Shown: positions 44,920-56,729, numbered from the stretch's first letter. The stretch is DNA of 64,000 bases from Nectonema munidae (GCA_030549495.1 JAUIRK010000168.1:434001-498000); one strand, 5' to 3'. Notes: generated by a model not told the origin, from the letters alone. Program-made: numbers and translations.

Positions 44920-45800
44920 CAATTTCAGATTTGTCGCTGCCCCTCTTTCAGTTCTTTTTTCTTTTGAAGGTGCTTCACCACTTTCCACTTCTGGTGATTC
45001 AAAAATGTCGTCATCATTGGACAGTATTTGTGTAAAGATTTTTCTCCCTTCTTTAGCGTTAAAGGCCTCTCAAAAGATTTTTCTCTCCAAAAGATGCTGC
45101 ATAGAAGCGGTTTTTTTGGCCCACACTCGACACATAACTTTCTTCTTTTACTAAATTGATGAAATTTTCTGATTTCACAGGATCCTCAATGGGCTCAGTC
45201 AAGGCCCTTACAAAATCTTGACTAAAACCCTATTGAGGGTGTCTTAGAGAAGATTATTTTCAAGCACTATGGTAGGTTAGCCGGTACGACAACACTCTCG
45301 TGCTTGGTCAAGAAATCCCCTAAATCTTCTATAGTGGGCCTTTCCATTTCATCCACATATTTTTCTTCATCTGTGTCGAGTGTCTGCAATTTTTCTTCAA
45401 TTTTTTCAATCAATGGGGCTTGAACGTTTGATGACTCCGGAGATGGGTTGGATGAGGTATTTCTTTTAATTGGTGACTGAGGGTCGTCCAATGTTAAGTT
45501 TATAACATCCGTTTGTACCTTAATGAATCTTTCATTTTCCCGCGCCCTTGTAGCCCTCCTGCGTTTTTGTCTTCGGGTTATACCTTGGGTTTTGACAAAA
45601 AAAACGGTTGAGGGCGCTTTGACCGTTGACGCAGGCATAATGACATGTTGGAAGCACCTACCTGTCACGATGCCGCAGCAATATTAAGTGGCCAAGAAGA
45701 CGGTCCAAAAGGTACTGTGTTCGGAACCTTTTTCTTGGAAACAAGCTGAACATCGTCTTTGGTGATGGTAGTAAAAGATACTGAGACTTTCTATCAACCA
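44920..45800 (-). pseudogene. unidentified protein-coding remnant
   Basis: The clearest open stretch (45668-45267) encodes a 133-residue hydrophilic segment with a basic patch, TRRQKRRRATRAREN, then TDVINLTLDDPQSPIKRN and an acidic tail TLDTDEEKYVDEMERP. Coding-like sequence continues downstream (FINLVKEESYVSSVGQKNRF, NDDDIFESPEVESGEAPSKE) and upstream (TKDDVQLVSKKKVPNTVPFG), but not in one frame. Composition (charged, low Cys) fits a nuclear or structural protein, or part of a mobile element. I recognise no family. It looks broken; its origin as host pseudogene or element remnant is undecided. Confidence 0.45.
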
Positions 45801-46169
45801 AAAACTGTTTGACATCAATTGTGAACAACGTCTTATTATTTATATATACATGAAATATTTAAAATGCGTTTAATTTAAAACTTCTACGTGATGTAACAAA
45901 ATAGTTAAGATTTTTGGAATCAGCAGATTAAAAAAGATTAGAATATCATAAACATATTAAAATAAAAATTAAAAAGAAAATAAGTTTTACAGAGGTTCAA
46001 AGATTGGACGAGAAAACAAAAATTTTTCACAATTTTATATAATTACCAGAAGAAATTTTGGACCCGGAAGATGGCCCTTAATCATTTAACCCGTTAAAAA
46101 CAAGAGTAAAAACTTTACAAAAATGAAATCGTTATAGTTTATTAATTCTTTTTAATACAAAGCTGCTTT
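45801..46169. other. AT-rich non-coding stretch
   Basis: Nothing recognised. Confidence 0.35.
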
Positions 46170-46173
46170 TTAA

Positions 46174-46940
46174 CACTTAGTGCGGTGGGTTTTTACCATA
46201 AGTAGTACGGTGGAGTAAAAAAAATACCCCATAAAAATAAGATATTTATTAAGTTACACTGCACAGAAAAAAAAGATATAAGAAACAAATGATAAAAAAA
46301 AGATTTAGTATAAAATAATTAATATAAAATGACGTGTCGTGTAGCATGGATACACACAAAGACTAATCAAAGTGGCTGTGCAACCAATAAAATTACAAAA
46401 TGAAGACCTAAATATGGTTTATATGAACATTAATAAAATCCCCCTCGGTTTTTCTTGAATGATTGTACATTTTTACAAAATTTTGGCGTAAACCTACTAA
46501 ATGATTGATTGCGAATCTTCTCGTGACATTTATTTTTTATAAAAATCAATCAAACTTGTCAAAAATTGATTGATATTTGACAGCTCAACTAAAAAAAGAA
46601 ATTTTAGTTTAAATGGGTATACAAAGTTTTTTTTACACATATATACCTATTTTCAAGTGTGCTGAACACGATGGTCACGTTTATTTTTTTTTAAATCAAC
46701 CAAACCTGTCAAAATTGATTGATATATGACAGCACAACTGAAAAAAGAAACTTTTAGTTTAAATGGTTATACAAAGTTTTCTATTTATATACACCCGTTT
46801 TCAGGTATGCTGAATACAATGGTCTGGTTACGTTAATTTTTTTTTAAATCAATCAAACCTTGTCAAAAAATTGATTGACATATGACAGCCCAACTGAAAA
46901 AAATAACTGTTTATTTAAGTAGTTATAAAAGGTTTTTTTT
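46174..46940. mobile_element. TTAA-element relative with three ~149-bp repeats
   Basis: A TTAA at 46170-46173 is followed by CACTTAGTGCGGTGGG, which resembles the CCCTATTAGTGCTGGG end of the element at 26472. From 46510 three units of the same ~149-bp repeat as in that element occur (AAATCAATCAAACCTTGTCA, TTGATTGATATATGACAGC, TATACAAAGTTTT). No right end was found. A piggyBac transposase fragment 900 bp downstream could belong to the same element. Confidence 0.6.
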
Positions 46941-47830
46941 TAATTTTTGATTAATTTGTGACTTTTTTAAATTCGTGGTATGTTTGCGGTCAGATATATT
47001 GTACTGATTTTTGAACGATTTGTTTTTATGCTATTCTCCAAAGACTATATTCAAATTTTTAGTTTCACAAATGAATTTATTTCTCTTTGAAGTTTAGATT
47101 TTATTTGGAATCTATAATAAAACAAATTTTTTTAGTATCAAAATTTTCAATGAGGCACAACTATTAATTTCGATTCTCATCATTATACTATAAAATTGAT
47201 TCATATATTTATGTTCAAAAATTTTATTTTTTATTTTTAGACTATAGAATTAAAATTAGGCTGTGAATTTTATTTCAAATGGAGTTTGCATGATTACATC
47301 ATGTTTTTTAAATATTATGTATAATTTTTCGAATTTTTCCAAACTTTGAATATTCCATTTATATGTGAATAGATATGCAAAATTTGATAGGTTTCTATTT
47401 CGGGAGAATGAAGTTATAACTTCTCAAACTTTCTTACATTTGTACATATAAAGCAAGCTCCCTCTTTTTGAAAAAATGCCATCCAAATTTTGCCAATGTA
47501 ACGATGTATATATTGAGAAAAATTATATAGAACTTATACACTTATAAGAGGCAATCATCAATGCATATTTATCTTTGAGAGGTCGAAATTTAACCATTGA
47601 CCGTTTGTAACCTCTATAGAGATAGCTGATTGGCTCTATAAAAAGGATTAACTATAGTCGGTACAATAGACACAAGAAGAAAAGGTATTCCGCAAAGTAT
47701 AGAAAGTTTAGATAATAGAGATGAACTTTTTTATAGGTTTTGTTGGGAGATAGTAGGGAATTTTTATCAATTCATAGTTATGTGTATTTTTTAAATCAAA
47801 AGGAAAGAAAAATGTATTAGTTTTGACTTC
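46941..47830. other. AT-rich stretch between piggyBac-like pieces
   Basis: No coding or repeat structure was recognised; a block near 47590-47660 is slightly GC-richer. Confidence 0.35.
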
Positions 47831-47834
47831 CAGA

Positions 47835-47847
47835 CCCCCCCCCCCCC
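47835..47847. repeat. homopolymer run of 13 C
   Basis: C tract just upstream of the piggyBac transposase fragment. Confidence 0.95.
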
Positions 47848-47861
47848 ATTTTAGGAATTAC

Positions 47862-48060
47862 AGTAGACGATGAAAAAAGTAAAGTTGCAATTTTTAAACA
47901 ATACGATTTTTCCAAGGGTGGAACGGATATAATCGATCAGAGAATAAGAAATTATTCCACAAATAGAAAAACAAAAAAATCGACAGTAGCCGCTTTTTCT
48001 TTAAAAGAGTAGATCATTCACTTTTTTTAAAATACTGGCAGCAATTAATAAATAAAATAG
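47862..48060 (+). pseudogene. piggyBac transposase fragment, third-Asp region
   Basis: The protein reads ITVDDEKSKVAIFKQYDFSK, then GGTDIIDQRIRNYSTNRKTK and STVAAFSLKE before a stop. This is the piggyBac block Y..tKGGvD..D.....ys..RkT+RWp...F containing the third catalytic Asp. Nothing upstream gives the other two Asp regions, so it is an isolated fragment. It could derive from the autonomous partner of the TTAA elements in this window. Confidence 0.65.
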
Positions 48061-48179
48061 CAAATTTTATGCAGAAAACTCATGTTGAGGTGAATGTATT
48101 TTTTATTTTAGGCAAACGATACGACAACCAAATGATTAGATATAAAAAAACGATCAAATATTTTTTATAAATAAATTAT

Positions 48180-48720
48180 GTTTCAACTTTATCATCTTCG
48201 TACATTTGTATACAAAACAAAATGTTATGTTTTGTCTTAGTTATAGTCTGACAAAATTCATCAAACTCCATGTTAAAAGAAGATAAATCCTCCTTGGAAT
48301 AAAAAGGATGTCTAATTATATTGTAAATCTGCAAAGTATAGTTTTTCAAAAATACTTTGATTGATAAACTGTACCAAGTTTTCTTCAGGCTTGCACTTAT
48401 ACTTCACAGATCTATGTATGAAAAAACGAAGTCCCATATGAGAACTAACATACGATGGTAAATAAATAAAATTGTAATTTGATTTAGATAAATGAGAAGT
48501 ATCCGATAGGTCGCTTAACCAGCTTTCTTGAATTCATATAATATGAAACACTTTATAGAAGAAGTTTCTAATTCATGTAAAAAAATCTTAAGAAAATCAT
48601 AGTTAGAATTTAAAGAGCGAATGTTAAATGACATAATATTGAAATCGCTGGTTCAGATTCAATATTAGTGCTGTGTAAAGATAATTCACTAGTCATCTTA
48701 ACGATTGAACCATGTTTTAT
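48180..48720 (-). pseudogene. LINE endonuclease-domain fragment
   Basis: Minus-strand remnant of a non-LTR retrotransposon ORF2, apurinic-type endonuclease domain. From 48660 it reads NIMSFNIRSLNSNYDFLKIF and LHELETSSIK, then in another frame a LSDTSHLSKSNYNF-like segment, YVSSHMGLRFFIHRSVKYKC, KPEENLVQFINQSI and NYTLQIYNIIRHPFYSKEDL. N.RSLN.....L and hydrophobic strand patterns suit the CR1/Jockey-like endonuclease. Reverse transcriptase is absent. Frames shift at least three times. It adjoins, tail to tail, the piggyBac fragment. Confidence 0.6.
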
Positions 48721-50210
48721 ATTGCTAATTAAAATATCAACCTAAAGTTTGAAACATATGTTTCATACTGCTTGGTTGATTTTCTCTTATGTCTTTCATA
48801 TTTTTGGTTGTATTTTATAGCTTGATTACATCATGTAGTACATGAATTTTTTACGTCTAAGCGAAATTTGCAAATATCAAGAATATAGTGTTTCTTGTTT
48901 TTCAAGTAAAAGGGATTCTTCACGAAGAAAGTTAATGAAACATGGATCACTTTATGAATTTATTAGTTGGAAATCAAAACAAAAGGCGGTTTAGAATTCG
49001 TGGATGAAGGGGAGAAAAAAGAAAATTTGCTAATTCACGTTTATCTTTTCTTAGTTCATATAAAGTTGGGTATACAACACGACAAGTCTCGCATTTTGTG
49101 AGAGTTAACTCGAAATAAAAGCCAATTAAATTGTTGATGGGAACATTTATTCGAAATTTACTCAATACCTTTTGGCTAATCTAAGAGTGGTTGGAAGGTC
49201 CAACATCACTGTTGAAATTGATGAATTTTAGTTCACTAAAAGAAAAAACTATGTAGCACACAAACCAGGTTAGCAACGACTCATCTTCCAATAATAGAAA
49301 ATAATATGAGAAGAGTCAGCATATAAAAATATATATTGGTCATTATCAACATCTAAATGTCAATCATTCTCGATACTTTGCCAATCCTACTAATAAAGCT
49401 CACACTCAAAATATTGAAAGAAATTGAGAAAAATATTAAAGGAAGAAATAAATCATAAAGATACATAGTCATAAAGATCTAAGTGATTATATATATAATA
49501 GATTTTATCAGCAGTAATATTTATTTCAGTTCCTGCAATGGAAGCAATACGTTGTTTTTCAACTTCATAAGTGTTGAAAATTGCTCAAATTATTCTCAGA
49601 ATTTTGATTTCCAACATAATTTTTTAAATTTAACTTATTTACATAACTTTTGAAAATAACTGGTCGATGCCAATTTTTCATGCTCTTTTCTAGCAGCTCT
49701 TGTAATTTGTTGTCAAATATGAAGCACTAACATAAAAACAAGAATCTTTACAAGACATCACACCCAAAACTAGAATCATTCCAATTATCTTTAAAATTAG
49801 AAAACAAAAGTAAGCTTAGAAAAAAATAACTGTTGTTCTTCAGTTATTTGTTTATTATACTAGAAGATGTAAAAGTGTGAAGTACTAAAATAAAAAATAA
49901 TAACAGTTTTATTGGCATTATTGTTATTTTATTTGAAAGATTATCAAATTTTGGATATCATCTTTTGATAATTTGATAAATACTTGATGTTAAAAGGTTT
50001 ATTAAAACCTTAAATCTAAAAAGATAAACAATTTATTAAAAGAAGAATTTTTACATTTAAAAATTTAGTAAAAAGAAAGTTTTCTTTTTATGGCATAAAC
50101 TTTAAAAACAAATAAAATATCATAATAGGAGGTACTCAAATTATTGGTAGTTAAAATTATTATATACATTAGCACTTTAAAATTTAGTGGGGATTAATTA
50201 AGTTGGATAT
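48721..50210. other. AT-rich stretch, possible LINE 5' part
   Basis: A minus-strand open frame at 49165-48974 has a C-x2-C pair in LTKCETCRVVY and lies upstream of the LINE endonuclease in the same orientation. It could be part of the same retroelement, but this is weak. The rest is unremarkable. Confidence 0.3.
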
Positions 50211-50218
50211 CGTCTGAT

Positions 50219-50481
50219 CAAGGCCGGCCTTAGGCCACTGCAACCTATGCGGCCGCAGTGGGCCCCGCGCTTCTCATTTTTCATTTTGATGATATATAGT
50301 ATGATCTCGCTAAACGCAAGGTTCGCAAAGTAAAGTTACTTTGATCGTCATTTTGTGTTAATGAAAAAGTAATAAAACAAATCCCTTTTCTTTTTTTCAA
50401 AATCTTATTTCTCACTTCCACACAGGTCCCCGCTCAATCCATTTTGCATAGGGCTTCTCGCAAACACTAGGGTCGGCCCTG
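50219..50481. mobile_element. 263-bp hAT-type MITE
   Basis: The left end CAAGGCCGGCCTTAGG and complement of the right end CAGGGCCGACCCTAG match well. Subterminal GCGGCCGCAGTGGGCCCCGC makes the left arm GC-rich, against a very AT-rich centre. Flanking 8-mers CGTCTGAT (50211-50218) and CCTCTGAT (50482-50489) differ at one base, typical of hAT. CAGGGCCGGCCCTAG ends are known from hAT MITEs in many animals. Confidence 0.85.
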
Positions 50482-50489
50482 CCTCTGAT

Positions 50490-51378
50490 TATTATGGTGG
50501 ATAATGGCAGACCACAATTTTGAAGATAAATCCTCTCCTTTTTTCAATGCAATTTTATATAATGCAGACGACTTTCATTAAATGTGACATTGGTGTCGCA
50601 CTAGTCGTCAAAATTTAATAAGGTAGGCTCTGACAAGCCTGTACTAACTAGATGAAGACTTGCGTACACGATCGATTACGCCACATTTAACAAACGGGAA
50701 ATTAAAACCTTGATACCATGAATGTGCTCTCAATCTTAACCTACTTATTAAAAGTGTGATATCCAATGGTCATTACAAGGCCGTTAACATGCGAAAGGAT
50801 AAACGCTGCCGGTATCTAGATAAAAAAATTATTACCAAAAAGTTGTAGATATTTGGCTAGTTTGCCATAACTGTCAAAGTGAGTGTTTAAAATTTTATAA
50901 GATGGTTGAAAAAAGTTTGCTTCGTTGACTACGAATACCGTGGCCACGGCGAAAGCATAATGATGCGAAAGGGAATGTATCCGTGAGAGAGATATAGTAG
51001 ATAATAATAATGTCCTTATGCCATATGTTTGAGGATTTCATTAAAATTAACAATCGTCACATCATCGTCATGACAGATAAAAGGATGAAATAAAAATGGT
51101 TCTTCAAGCCATTTTCCTATTCTCTATCCTGAATGTAGCATGATTCATGTACATCGCTAATGAAAAATCATTACTGATGTAAGGTTGGACTTCTGTTACT
51201 CATCTCTTTTTTTACCACTCATCACCATTTTATTGATTATGCTGTAGGCTTCATCTTACGTGTTACGTTACTCGATATCGCTTTCATAATGGCTCTTTTC
51301 CACTTCTCAATTTTCAGTAGCTTGGTCATCTAGTATTTTTAGTCGAACTTCAGCATTTCTAACATATTGATTTTAAAG
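50490..51378 (+). other. presumed intron upstream of the Ig exon
   Basis: Less AT-rich than most of the window, but no further exon was identified. The exon below opens on a codon boundary with no start signal of its own, so another exon should lie upstream. Confidence 0.35.
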
Positions 51379-51703
51379 CTTCAAACTTATCTAATGACAC
51401 TGACTTCTTCTGCTCCAAAAATTTCTGGAAAGCCCAAAGATGCACAAGTATACGAAGGTCAAAGTGTTCGCTTCGATGTCAAGGTAGGCGGTTCTCCTAT
51501 GCCCACTGTTGAGTGGTATCATTTGGAAAGTAGCCGGTGGTTGTGTAATGATGGTGTTTACAAGTTGAATCGAAACGTGGACGGCACATATAGCTTATTG
51601 ATTAGTCCTGTTTCCCTCTCAAACGAAGGAACCTATAGATGTGTGGTTAAGAATCAACACGGCCAAGCAGATGCTTCAATTAATCTAAGAGTCTCAAGAT
51701 TGG
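51379..51703 (+). CDS. muscle-type immunoglobulin (I-set) domain exon
   Basis: Encodes one I-set Ig domain of the kind found in giant sarcomere proteins (titin, twitchin, kettin/Sallimus, obscurin groups). The domain runs SAPKISGKPKDAQVYEGQSV, then GGSPMPTVEWY with the core Trp, NDGVYKLNRNVDGTYSLLIS and SNEGTYRCVVKN with the F-strand Cys, ending NLRVSRL. The B-strand Cys (normally F-C-K-V) is Val, so the usual disulphide cannot form; this occurs in intracellular Ig domains. The acceptor is placed at GATTTTAAAG (51378) and the donor at 51704 (GTACTC), phase 1. Both are predictions. Which giant protein it belongs to cannot be told from one domain. Confidence 0.8.
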
Positions 51704-52495
51704 GTACTCTTTTTTTCAAGATATAAAATTGCTTTTAATCATTTGATGCTTATATTTTTAAAATATAAAAACAGGCCTCTCTTTCAATGAGCCTTTACAT
51801 GACAGTAGGCGATTTTTTATTTAGTGACACTCAACATCGAATACAGAACCTCTTTATCTGACGAATGGGGGTGGCTAATATTATAAAAAATTTTATAGTA
51901 CCGATAAAATATTAAAAGTATATACAATTTTTTATATAAGAAACTAGCACTCATTCACCATTAATAAAAGTTAACGATTTCAACTACTCAAAGACGACAA
52001 AACATTATACAATTTTTTTTTATATTCTCCATTGCTTATGTAGCTAAATAAAAGCTAGGAAAATGTGGATGATCATACATCGAATGACAGTTATGTGTTT
52101 TTATTGTTTTAATCAAAAGGTATCACAGGGACGCACATCCAGGGGGAGGCGTGGCCCCAATAATTTTCAATTTTCTCAATTATATATCTTTTTTATAGTA
52201 TTTATTAGACTTGTTTGTCTTCTGAGTCGATATTACTTTTCTTGTTTTAAAGTTAAGTCTTCGAATGAATATTTAAAATATATTTTTTTTCATTTACGTT
52301 CACTTCTTTGTTATAATAATGCAAATTTGAGCTATATTTAAAAAGAGGCCTTAATGTAGCCAGTCATTTGAATAAGAGCCCATGCATTTTTGGGTGAGGT
52401 AAATATTTTTTATAGCAGACAACTATATAAGAACTATAATTTAAATCTTCAAATGTTGATCCTTATTAATTACTTTAATCAAGCCGTTGTTATGA

Positions 52496-52508
52496 GGGGG
52501 GGGGGGGG
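52496..52508. repeat. homopolymer run of 13 G
   Basis: G tract followed by GTGCTAAACCCTCTGTG, next to hAT-derived sequence. Confidence 0.95.
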
Positions 52509-52559
52509 TGCTAAACCCTCTGTGATTTGTTTTGCCCATTTGAAACCATTATGGGCCCA

Positions 52560-53083
52560 TTAAAATCAATTTTGCCCCTTCCCTTTTTTATTCTTTGTTA
52601 TATGCTTTAGTTGCTTTCTTTAACAGATTCAGTAATTCTTCATCTAGTTTCCAAGTATAACAAATATTTTTGCTTTCGGGATTATGTGTCTTTATAACTA
52701 AAATGTTTGCCAATGTATTAACTTTAAAGATGGCCGTATATGGGTTTCATTTTTTCGTACAATGCTGAATAATCGTTCAAGACTTGCATTGCTGTGTGCA
52801 AGTACAAGAATTAAGGCAGCTACATAAGGAAGGATTTTAAATCTGTCTGTTGATGTTTCAGCACTTTTAATTTGGAAATATAATGCTTGTAATGAACAAC
52901 GTTGTTGTCCTTGCCATTAATATCATCAACAATGATATGTATAATATGATATTGATGTCAATATTTTTTAAATGTAAATTATAAAATTTTTAAAAACCCG
53001 GAGATAAAACTGAAAAACTGGAGACCGGGAGAAAGCAACCAAAACCGGGAGTCCTCTGTATTTCTGGGAGAGTTGACAGGTAT
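52560..53083 (-). pseudogene. hAT transposase fragment, dimerisation domain
   Basis: Minus-strand remnant. The protein from about 52890 reads YFQIKSAETSTDRFKILPYV, then AALILVLAHSNASLERLFSI and RKNETHIRPSLK, the hAT dimerisation pattern lp.vA..iL.l.hSNA.vER.FS..+k..T..R..L, followed by K..NP.SK..CYTWKLDEELL in a shifted frame. Upstream, at 52990-53083, CCGGGAG repeats and TGGGAGAGTTGACAGG look like a hAT 5' end, so the element seems internally deleted. It belongs to a different hAT group from the ZBED5-like copies. Confidence 0.75.
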
Positions 53084-53978
53084 GAGAATATGAAGGTTAT
53101 ATAAGATGATTCTTTGTTTTTCTGTGTTACTAATCAAGCTTGGTAATATATCGTCGCTAAAAAAATTTAAAATTTAATTTTAAGGAATAATGCATTTCAG
53201 TACAGAGTAATCAATCCACATAACCAATTCATTTGATATAACCAGGCTTGTTGTCAATTAGTGAGATGAGAGGCTGAGAAAAAACATAATTCCTAATGAA
53301 TATTATATCGGGTGGGGTTGTCGAATAATCTGCTTCGGATAAATGAGGTCTAACTATTAGTCCTCTAATACAACCCTTTCAATATGGTCTTTAGAAGACA
53401 AAGACAGGTTTAACATTCGGAAACCAAATAGTTCATCAAAAAATTCAGCTCCTTAAAGATTTACAAAGGAAATCATTTTTAGCCATGGTATAAAACCTTC
53501 ACCAGTGTTTCTCAACCTTTTTACCTTCGCGGAACCACTTGAATATGATAAATCTTTCAAGGAACCCTACGCAAAAATATTTTCGTAAATTTTTAACACA
53601 GTAAAAGAAATGTAATTAGATTAAAGACAAAAAAGTATTCTCAATTAATCTAATGAAAAAAAGGCCTTAAAATTTGCTCAAATTTTGTCATTCTTAAAAT
53701 ATAAGATAATTAAAATGTAAACTTCGGTGAAAAAAATTATATAATTAATACTAGTTTGAGAAAACTTCTCTATCATATTTATTAGTAGTGTTAGATAAGA
53801 TTCTTACTACTTTAAAGTTTTCATTAAAAGCATCTAAACTTAGACGTAAAAAATATCTTACTATTTCTCGCGGAATCCTCAGGGAGTTTTTGCGTAACAT
53901 CGGTGGAGGGAACGCTGATAGATAATAATTCAATTAAAAAACTTTATTTTTTTAAATAAAAGATTAATTAACGGTTAA

Positions 53979-56281
53979 AGTACAACCTGGGTATTTTTTA
54001 CCCATTTGTTTTTTCTATATCTTATATATCAAAAACTTTTAACTCGATTCAAATAAAATTTAATTTATGTTATTAAATTTCAATTTACTTTAAAATAACT
54101 TCATAAAAAACTTGATTTTTCATATTTTCAAAAAACTGTGATAAAATATATGCGGAAGTACATCCCTGGGTAAAAAATACCCATATATGTGTCACTAATA
54201 TTATATGATTTCTAAGTCTCTATAACAACATACATTCATGCTGCATGTCTCTTGTCAAATTTTGACGTATCTTACTTGCTGTTTTCATTTATCTTCATCA
54301 CCTGTTCTTCGATTTTTTTCATTTACACGTCAGTTTCATTTATCATTTTGATTGAACATACTTTGCTATTATCTTACTTCAGAGCCATCATATATATTAT
54401 TTCTCAGGCTTTTTTATACTTTTCCAATGCCTAAAGAAAGAGAGTCAAAAGAAAGAGTGCTGTGTTCCATATATCAATCTATGTTCAGCCGTAGTGAAAG
54501 TAAAAATCAGGTGATAGATAAGCTTTGCCCATTTGGTGTTGAAGAAGTTGATGAATTTTCTTCTGAAGATGATAGTTATAACGACGAGTTTCTCTCATCT
54601 TGTGATGAAAACGATGTAAGTGAGGATTTTTTTGAATCTGAAAGTGAGTCTGATAATGATAATATACCAGCAAATTCTAATTCACTAAAGTCAAATTTGA
54701 TCTCGAAAGATGGAAAAACATGGATAACCGATCCGTCAAATTTTCTCAAAAAACAACAAAAAGCTCGTGAAATTCCCTTCAAAATTCGTGACTGCTTAAA
54801 ACCTGACTGTGAGAGCGATGCCATTATGATATTCATCGAAAAAATTATTGAAACATCCGTTCTTTATACCAATCTTTACGCTCGACGGCAGATAAGGAAG
54901 TTCAATTCTCAATCTTTCAAACAAAGATATTGGAAAAAAGCTTCAACAATAGAGATGAAATTTTTATGGGCTTCTTATTATTGCAGGTGCATACCGTGCG
55001 CATTATAGATCAACTACTGAACTTTGGTACAAATAAAGTCTTTTTTGCGATTTGATGATTTCAAAAGAAGAAATAAATCAGATCCTTTGGCTCCAATACG
55101 TTTTTTAGTCGAAAGTTTTTTTGAAAAACTAAGAACTTATGTTGTCGCACCAGAATATTTAACAATAGACGAGCAACTTTTGGAATGGAGAGTCAAGTTC
55201 AAACAATATATACCTACCAAGCCAGGTAAATTTGGGATCAAGTTTTTTTTGCTTTCAAGCTCTGATGGTGCATACGTTTTCAATGGATTTGTGTACATCG
55301 GTAAAAATAGCTTACAGGGAAAATATCACTCAGAAAAAACATCCACAGAAGGATTTGTTTTACAGCTTTCAGAACCCTTTTTATCCAAAGTTAGGAATAT
55401 AACTGCGGATAATTTTTTAAGTTCTTATGAATTAGCAAATAAATTACTCTCAAAAAGTACCACTTACGTAGGAACTGTCAGGAAAAACAAAAGATTTATA
55501 CCTCCACAAGCACTTTCAAAAAGTAAAAACAGGTTCGTGCAATTTCTTTTTTCATGAAAATAAAGTTTTGTGCTCATTTTACGACAAAAAATCTACACCC
55601 GTAATTCTTCTTGATACTTTTGGACAAAATTTTAACAAACCTAATACACCTTCAAACTTCAAGCCAAGTACGGTGCTTTTTTATAATGAAACTAAAAGTG
55701 GGGTTGATATTGTTGATAAAAAAGTTCGAGCATTCACTTGTAAACGAAAGTGTAAAAGATGGCCTGTTGGTGCAATTAGTAACTTGATCGATATTGCTGG
55801 AATCAACGCCTTCTATTTACAAGCGTGCAAACGAAAAACCTCTGCTTTCTCATTATGAGTTTCTACGAAATGCTGGTTACCAACTGGTTGATGATCAAAT
55901 AAAAGAAAGGATGAAAGATAAGTTAGCTCTAAAAAAAAATATTGTAAACTCCTTAGAATTATGTGGTTATGAGGTTGAGGAAAGAAATACTACATCAAAT
56001 TCTAAAAAAATCAAATAGAAAAGCAAAAGAGATGTGTTTTTTGTAAGACAGACAGAAAGTCAAAGACATTATGCTCAATGTGTCAGAAGGTTATTTGCAG
56101 CGAGCACTCGCTACCAATCTGCATAAATTGCTTTGAAATAAAAAATAAATGTTACTTTTTGTTTTTTTAGTTATATTATTGTTTGATACAAAAAAAGTAT
56201 TTATATTTTTATGCTTTCTCGGCTATTTTGGTTTAAATTTATAAATTTTTAATATGGGTATTTTTTACCCAGGGTTGTACT
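53979..56281 (+). mobile_element. piggyBac element C inserted in a hAT MITE
   Basis: The left end AGTACAACCTGGGTATTTTT follows TTAA (53975-53978). The right end, complemented, reads AGTACAACCCTGGGTAAAAA and is followed by TTAG (56282-56285), one base off TTAA. The ends contain a palindromic TGGGTA...TACCCA module, and a further copy lies subterminally at 54155-54184 (AAGTACATCCCTGGGTAAAA). Length is 2.3 kb with one transposase gene. The best-preserved piggyBac in the window. Confidence 0.88.
54427..56166 (+). pseudogene. piggyBac transposase of element C
   Basis: Transposase that excises its element precisely at TTAA. Chosen start: MPKERESKERVL at 54427. Order: Ser/Asp/Glu-rich N-terminus (VDEFSSEDDSYNDEF..), middle domain, IKSFLRFDDFKRRNKSDPLA, TIDEQLLEWRVKFKQYIPTK (first Asp), GKFGIKFFLL, ITADNFLSSYELANKLL (second Asp), YVGTVRKNKRFIPP, KSGVDIVDKKVRAFTCKRKC (third Asp), RWPVGAISNLIDIAGINAFY, and a C-terminal Cys-rich zinc domain, CVFCKTDRKSKTLCSMC..C..H..C..C. 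All three catalytic Asp survive. Frameshifts near 55000, 55555, 55850 and 56020 and one stop break the gene, so it is inactive but young by comparison with elements A and B. Confidence 0.88.
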
Positions 56282-56729
56282 TTAGCGTATAATTTTTTTG
56301 ACGTACTCTAACCGTTAAACATGTTTTTGAAATGATACTGACTAATAACGATTTGTTCTTAATATATTGACTAATTAAATCCCCAATTAACCAACTATCA
56401 AACGAAACATGTAAATTATTCATATTATGAATTGTTTATAAATCTGATTTCATTTATAATAGTAACAATAGTAAATAATTTGTAATAGTTTAGAGAGTCA
56501 AGTAACAGCGCTTTACAACAAAATACATCAGCTTATCTCAGTTTATCTCGTGAAACCCCTAGCGACACTCTGCGGAACCCTAGGGAAACCGTGACCATCC
56601 GTTTCGATAACTGGTAAAAATCTGATGAGTAGTGATTTATATGAATGATTTTTTTCCCTATTTGACCTTAAAGAGTTGTTCACAAACTTTCCAAACATTT
56701 TCAGCGTAGTGGTCTAGCTATAATTTTTT

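Larger units (their letters stand above)
53503..56593. mobile_element. non-autonomous hAT split by piggyBac
   Basis: The left part starts CAGTGTTTCTCAACCTTTTT with CGCGGAACCACTTG (53503-53970). The right part carries CTGCGGAACCCTAGGGAAAC ending CGTG (56290-56593). CAGTGTTTCTCAACC is a classical hAT MITE end. Flanking 8-mers ACCTTCAC and ACCATCCG agree at five of eight bases, so the duplication is old. Without the piggyBac insert the element would be ~0.8 kb and non-coding. Confidence 0.6.

Noticed and set aside
52127-52530. hAT MITE between CAGGGACGCACATCC and CCCTCTG
   Set aside because: The two ends share only a few bases and the adjoining 8-mers do not match, so a single element could not be supported.
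54252-54434. Short membrane-protein-like open frame
   Set aside because: It is the AT-rich leader of piggyBac C read in another frame; its hydrophobicity comes from T-rich codons.
56594-56601. Clean 8-bp duplication for the hAT at 53503-56593
   Set aside because: Only five of eight bases match, so the element is supported by its terminal sequence and not by the duplication.
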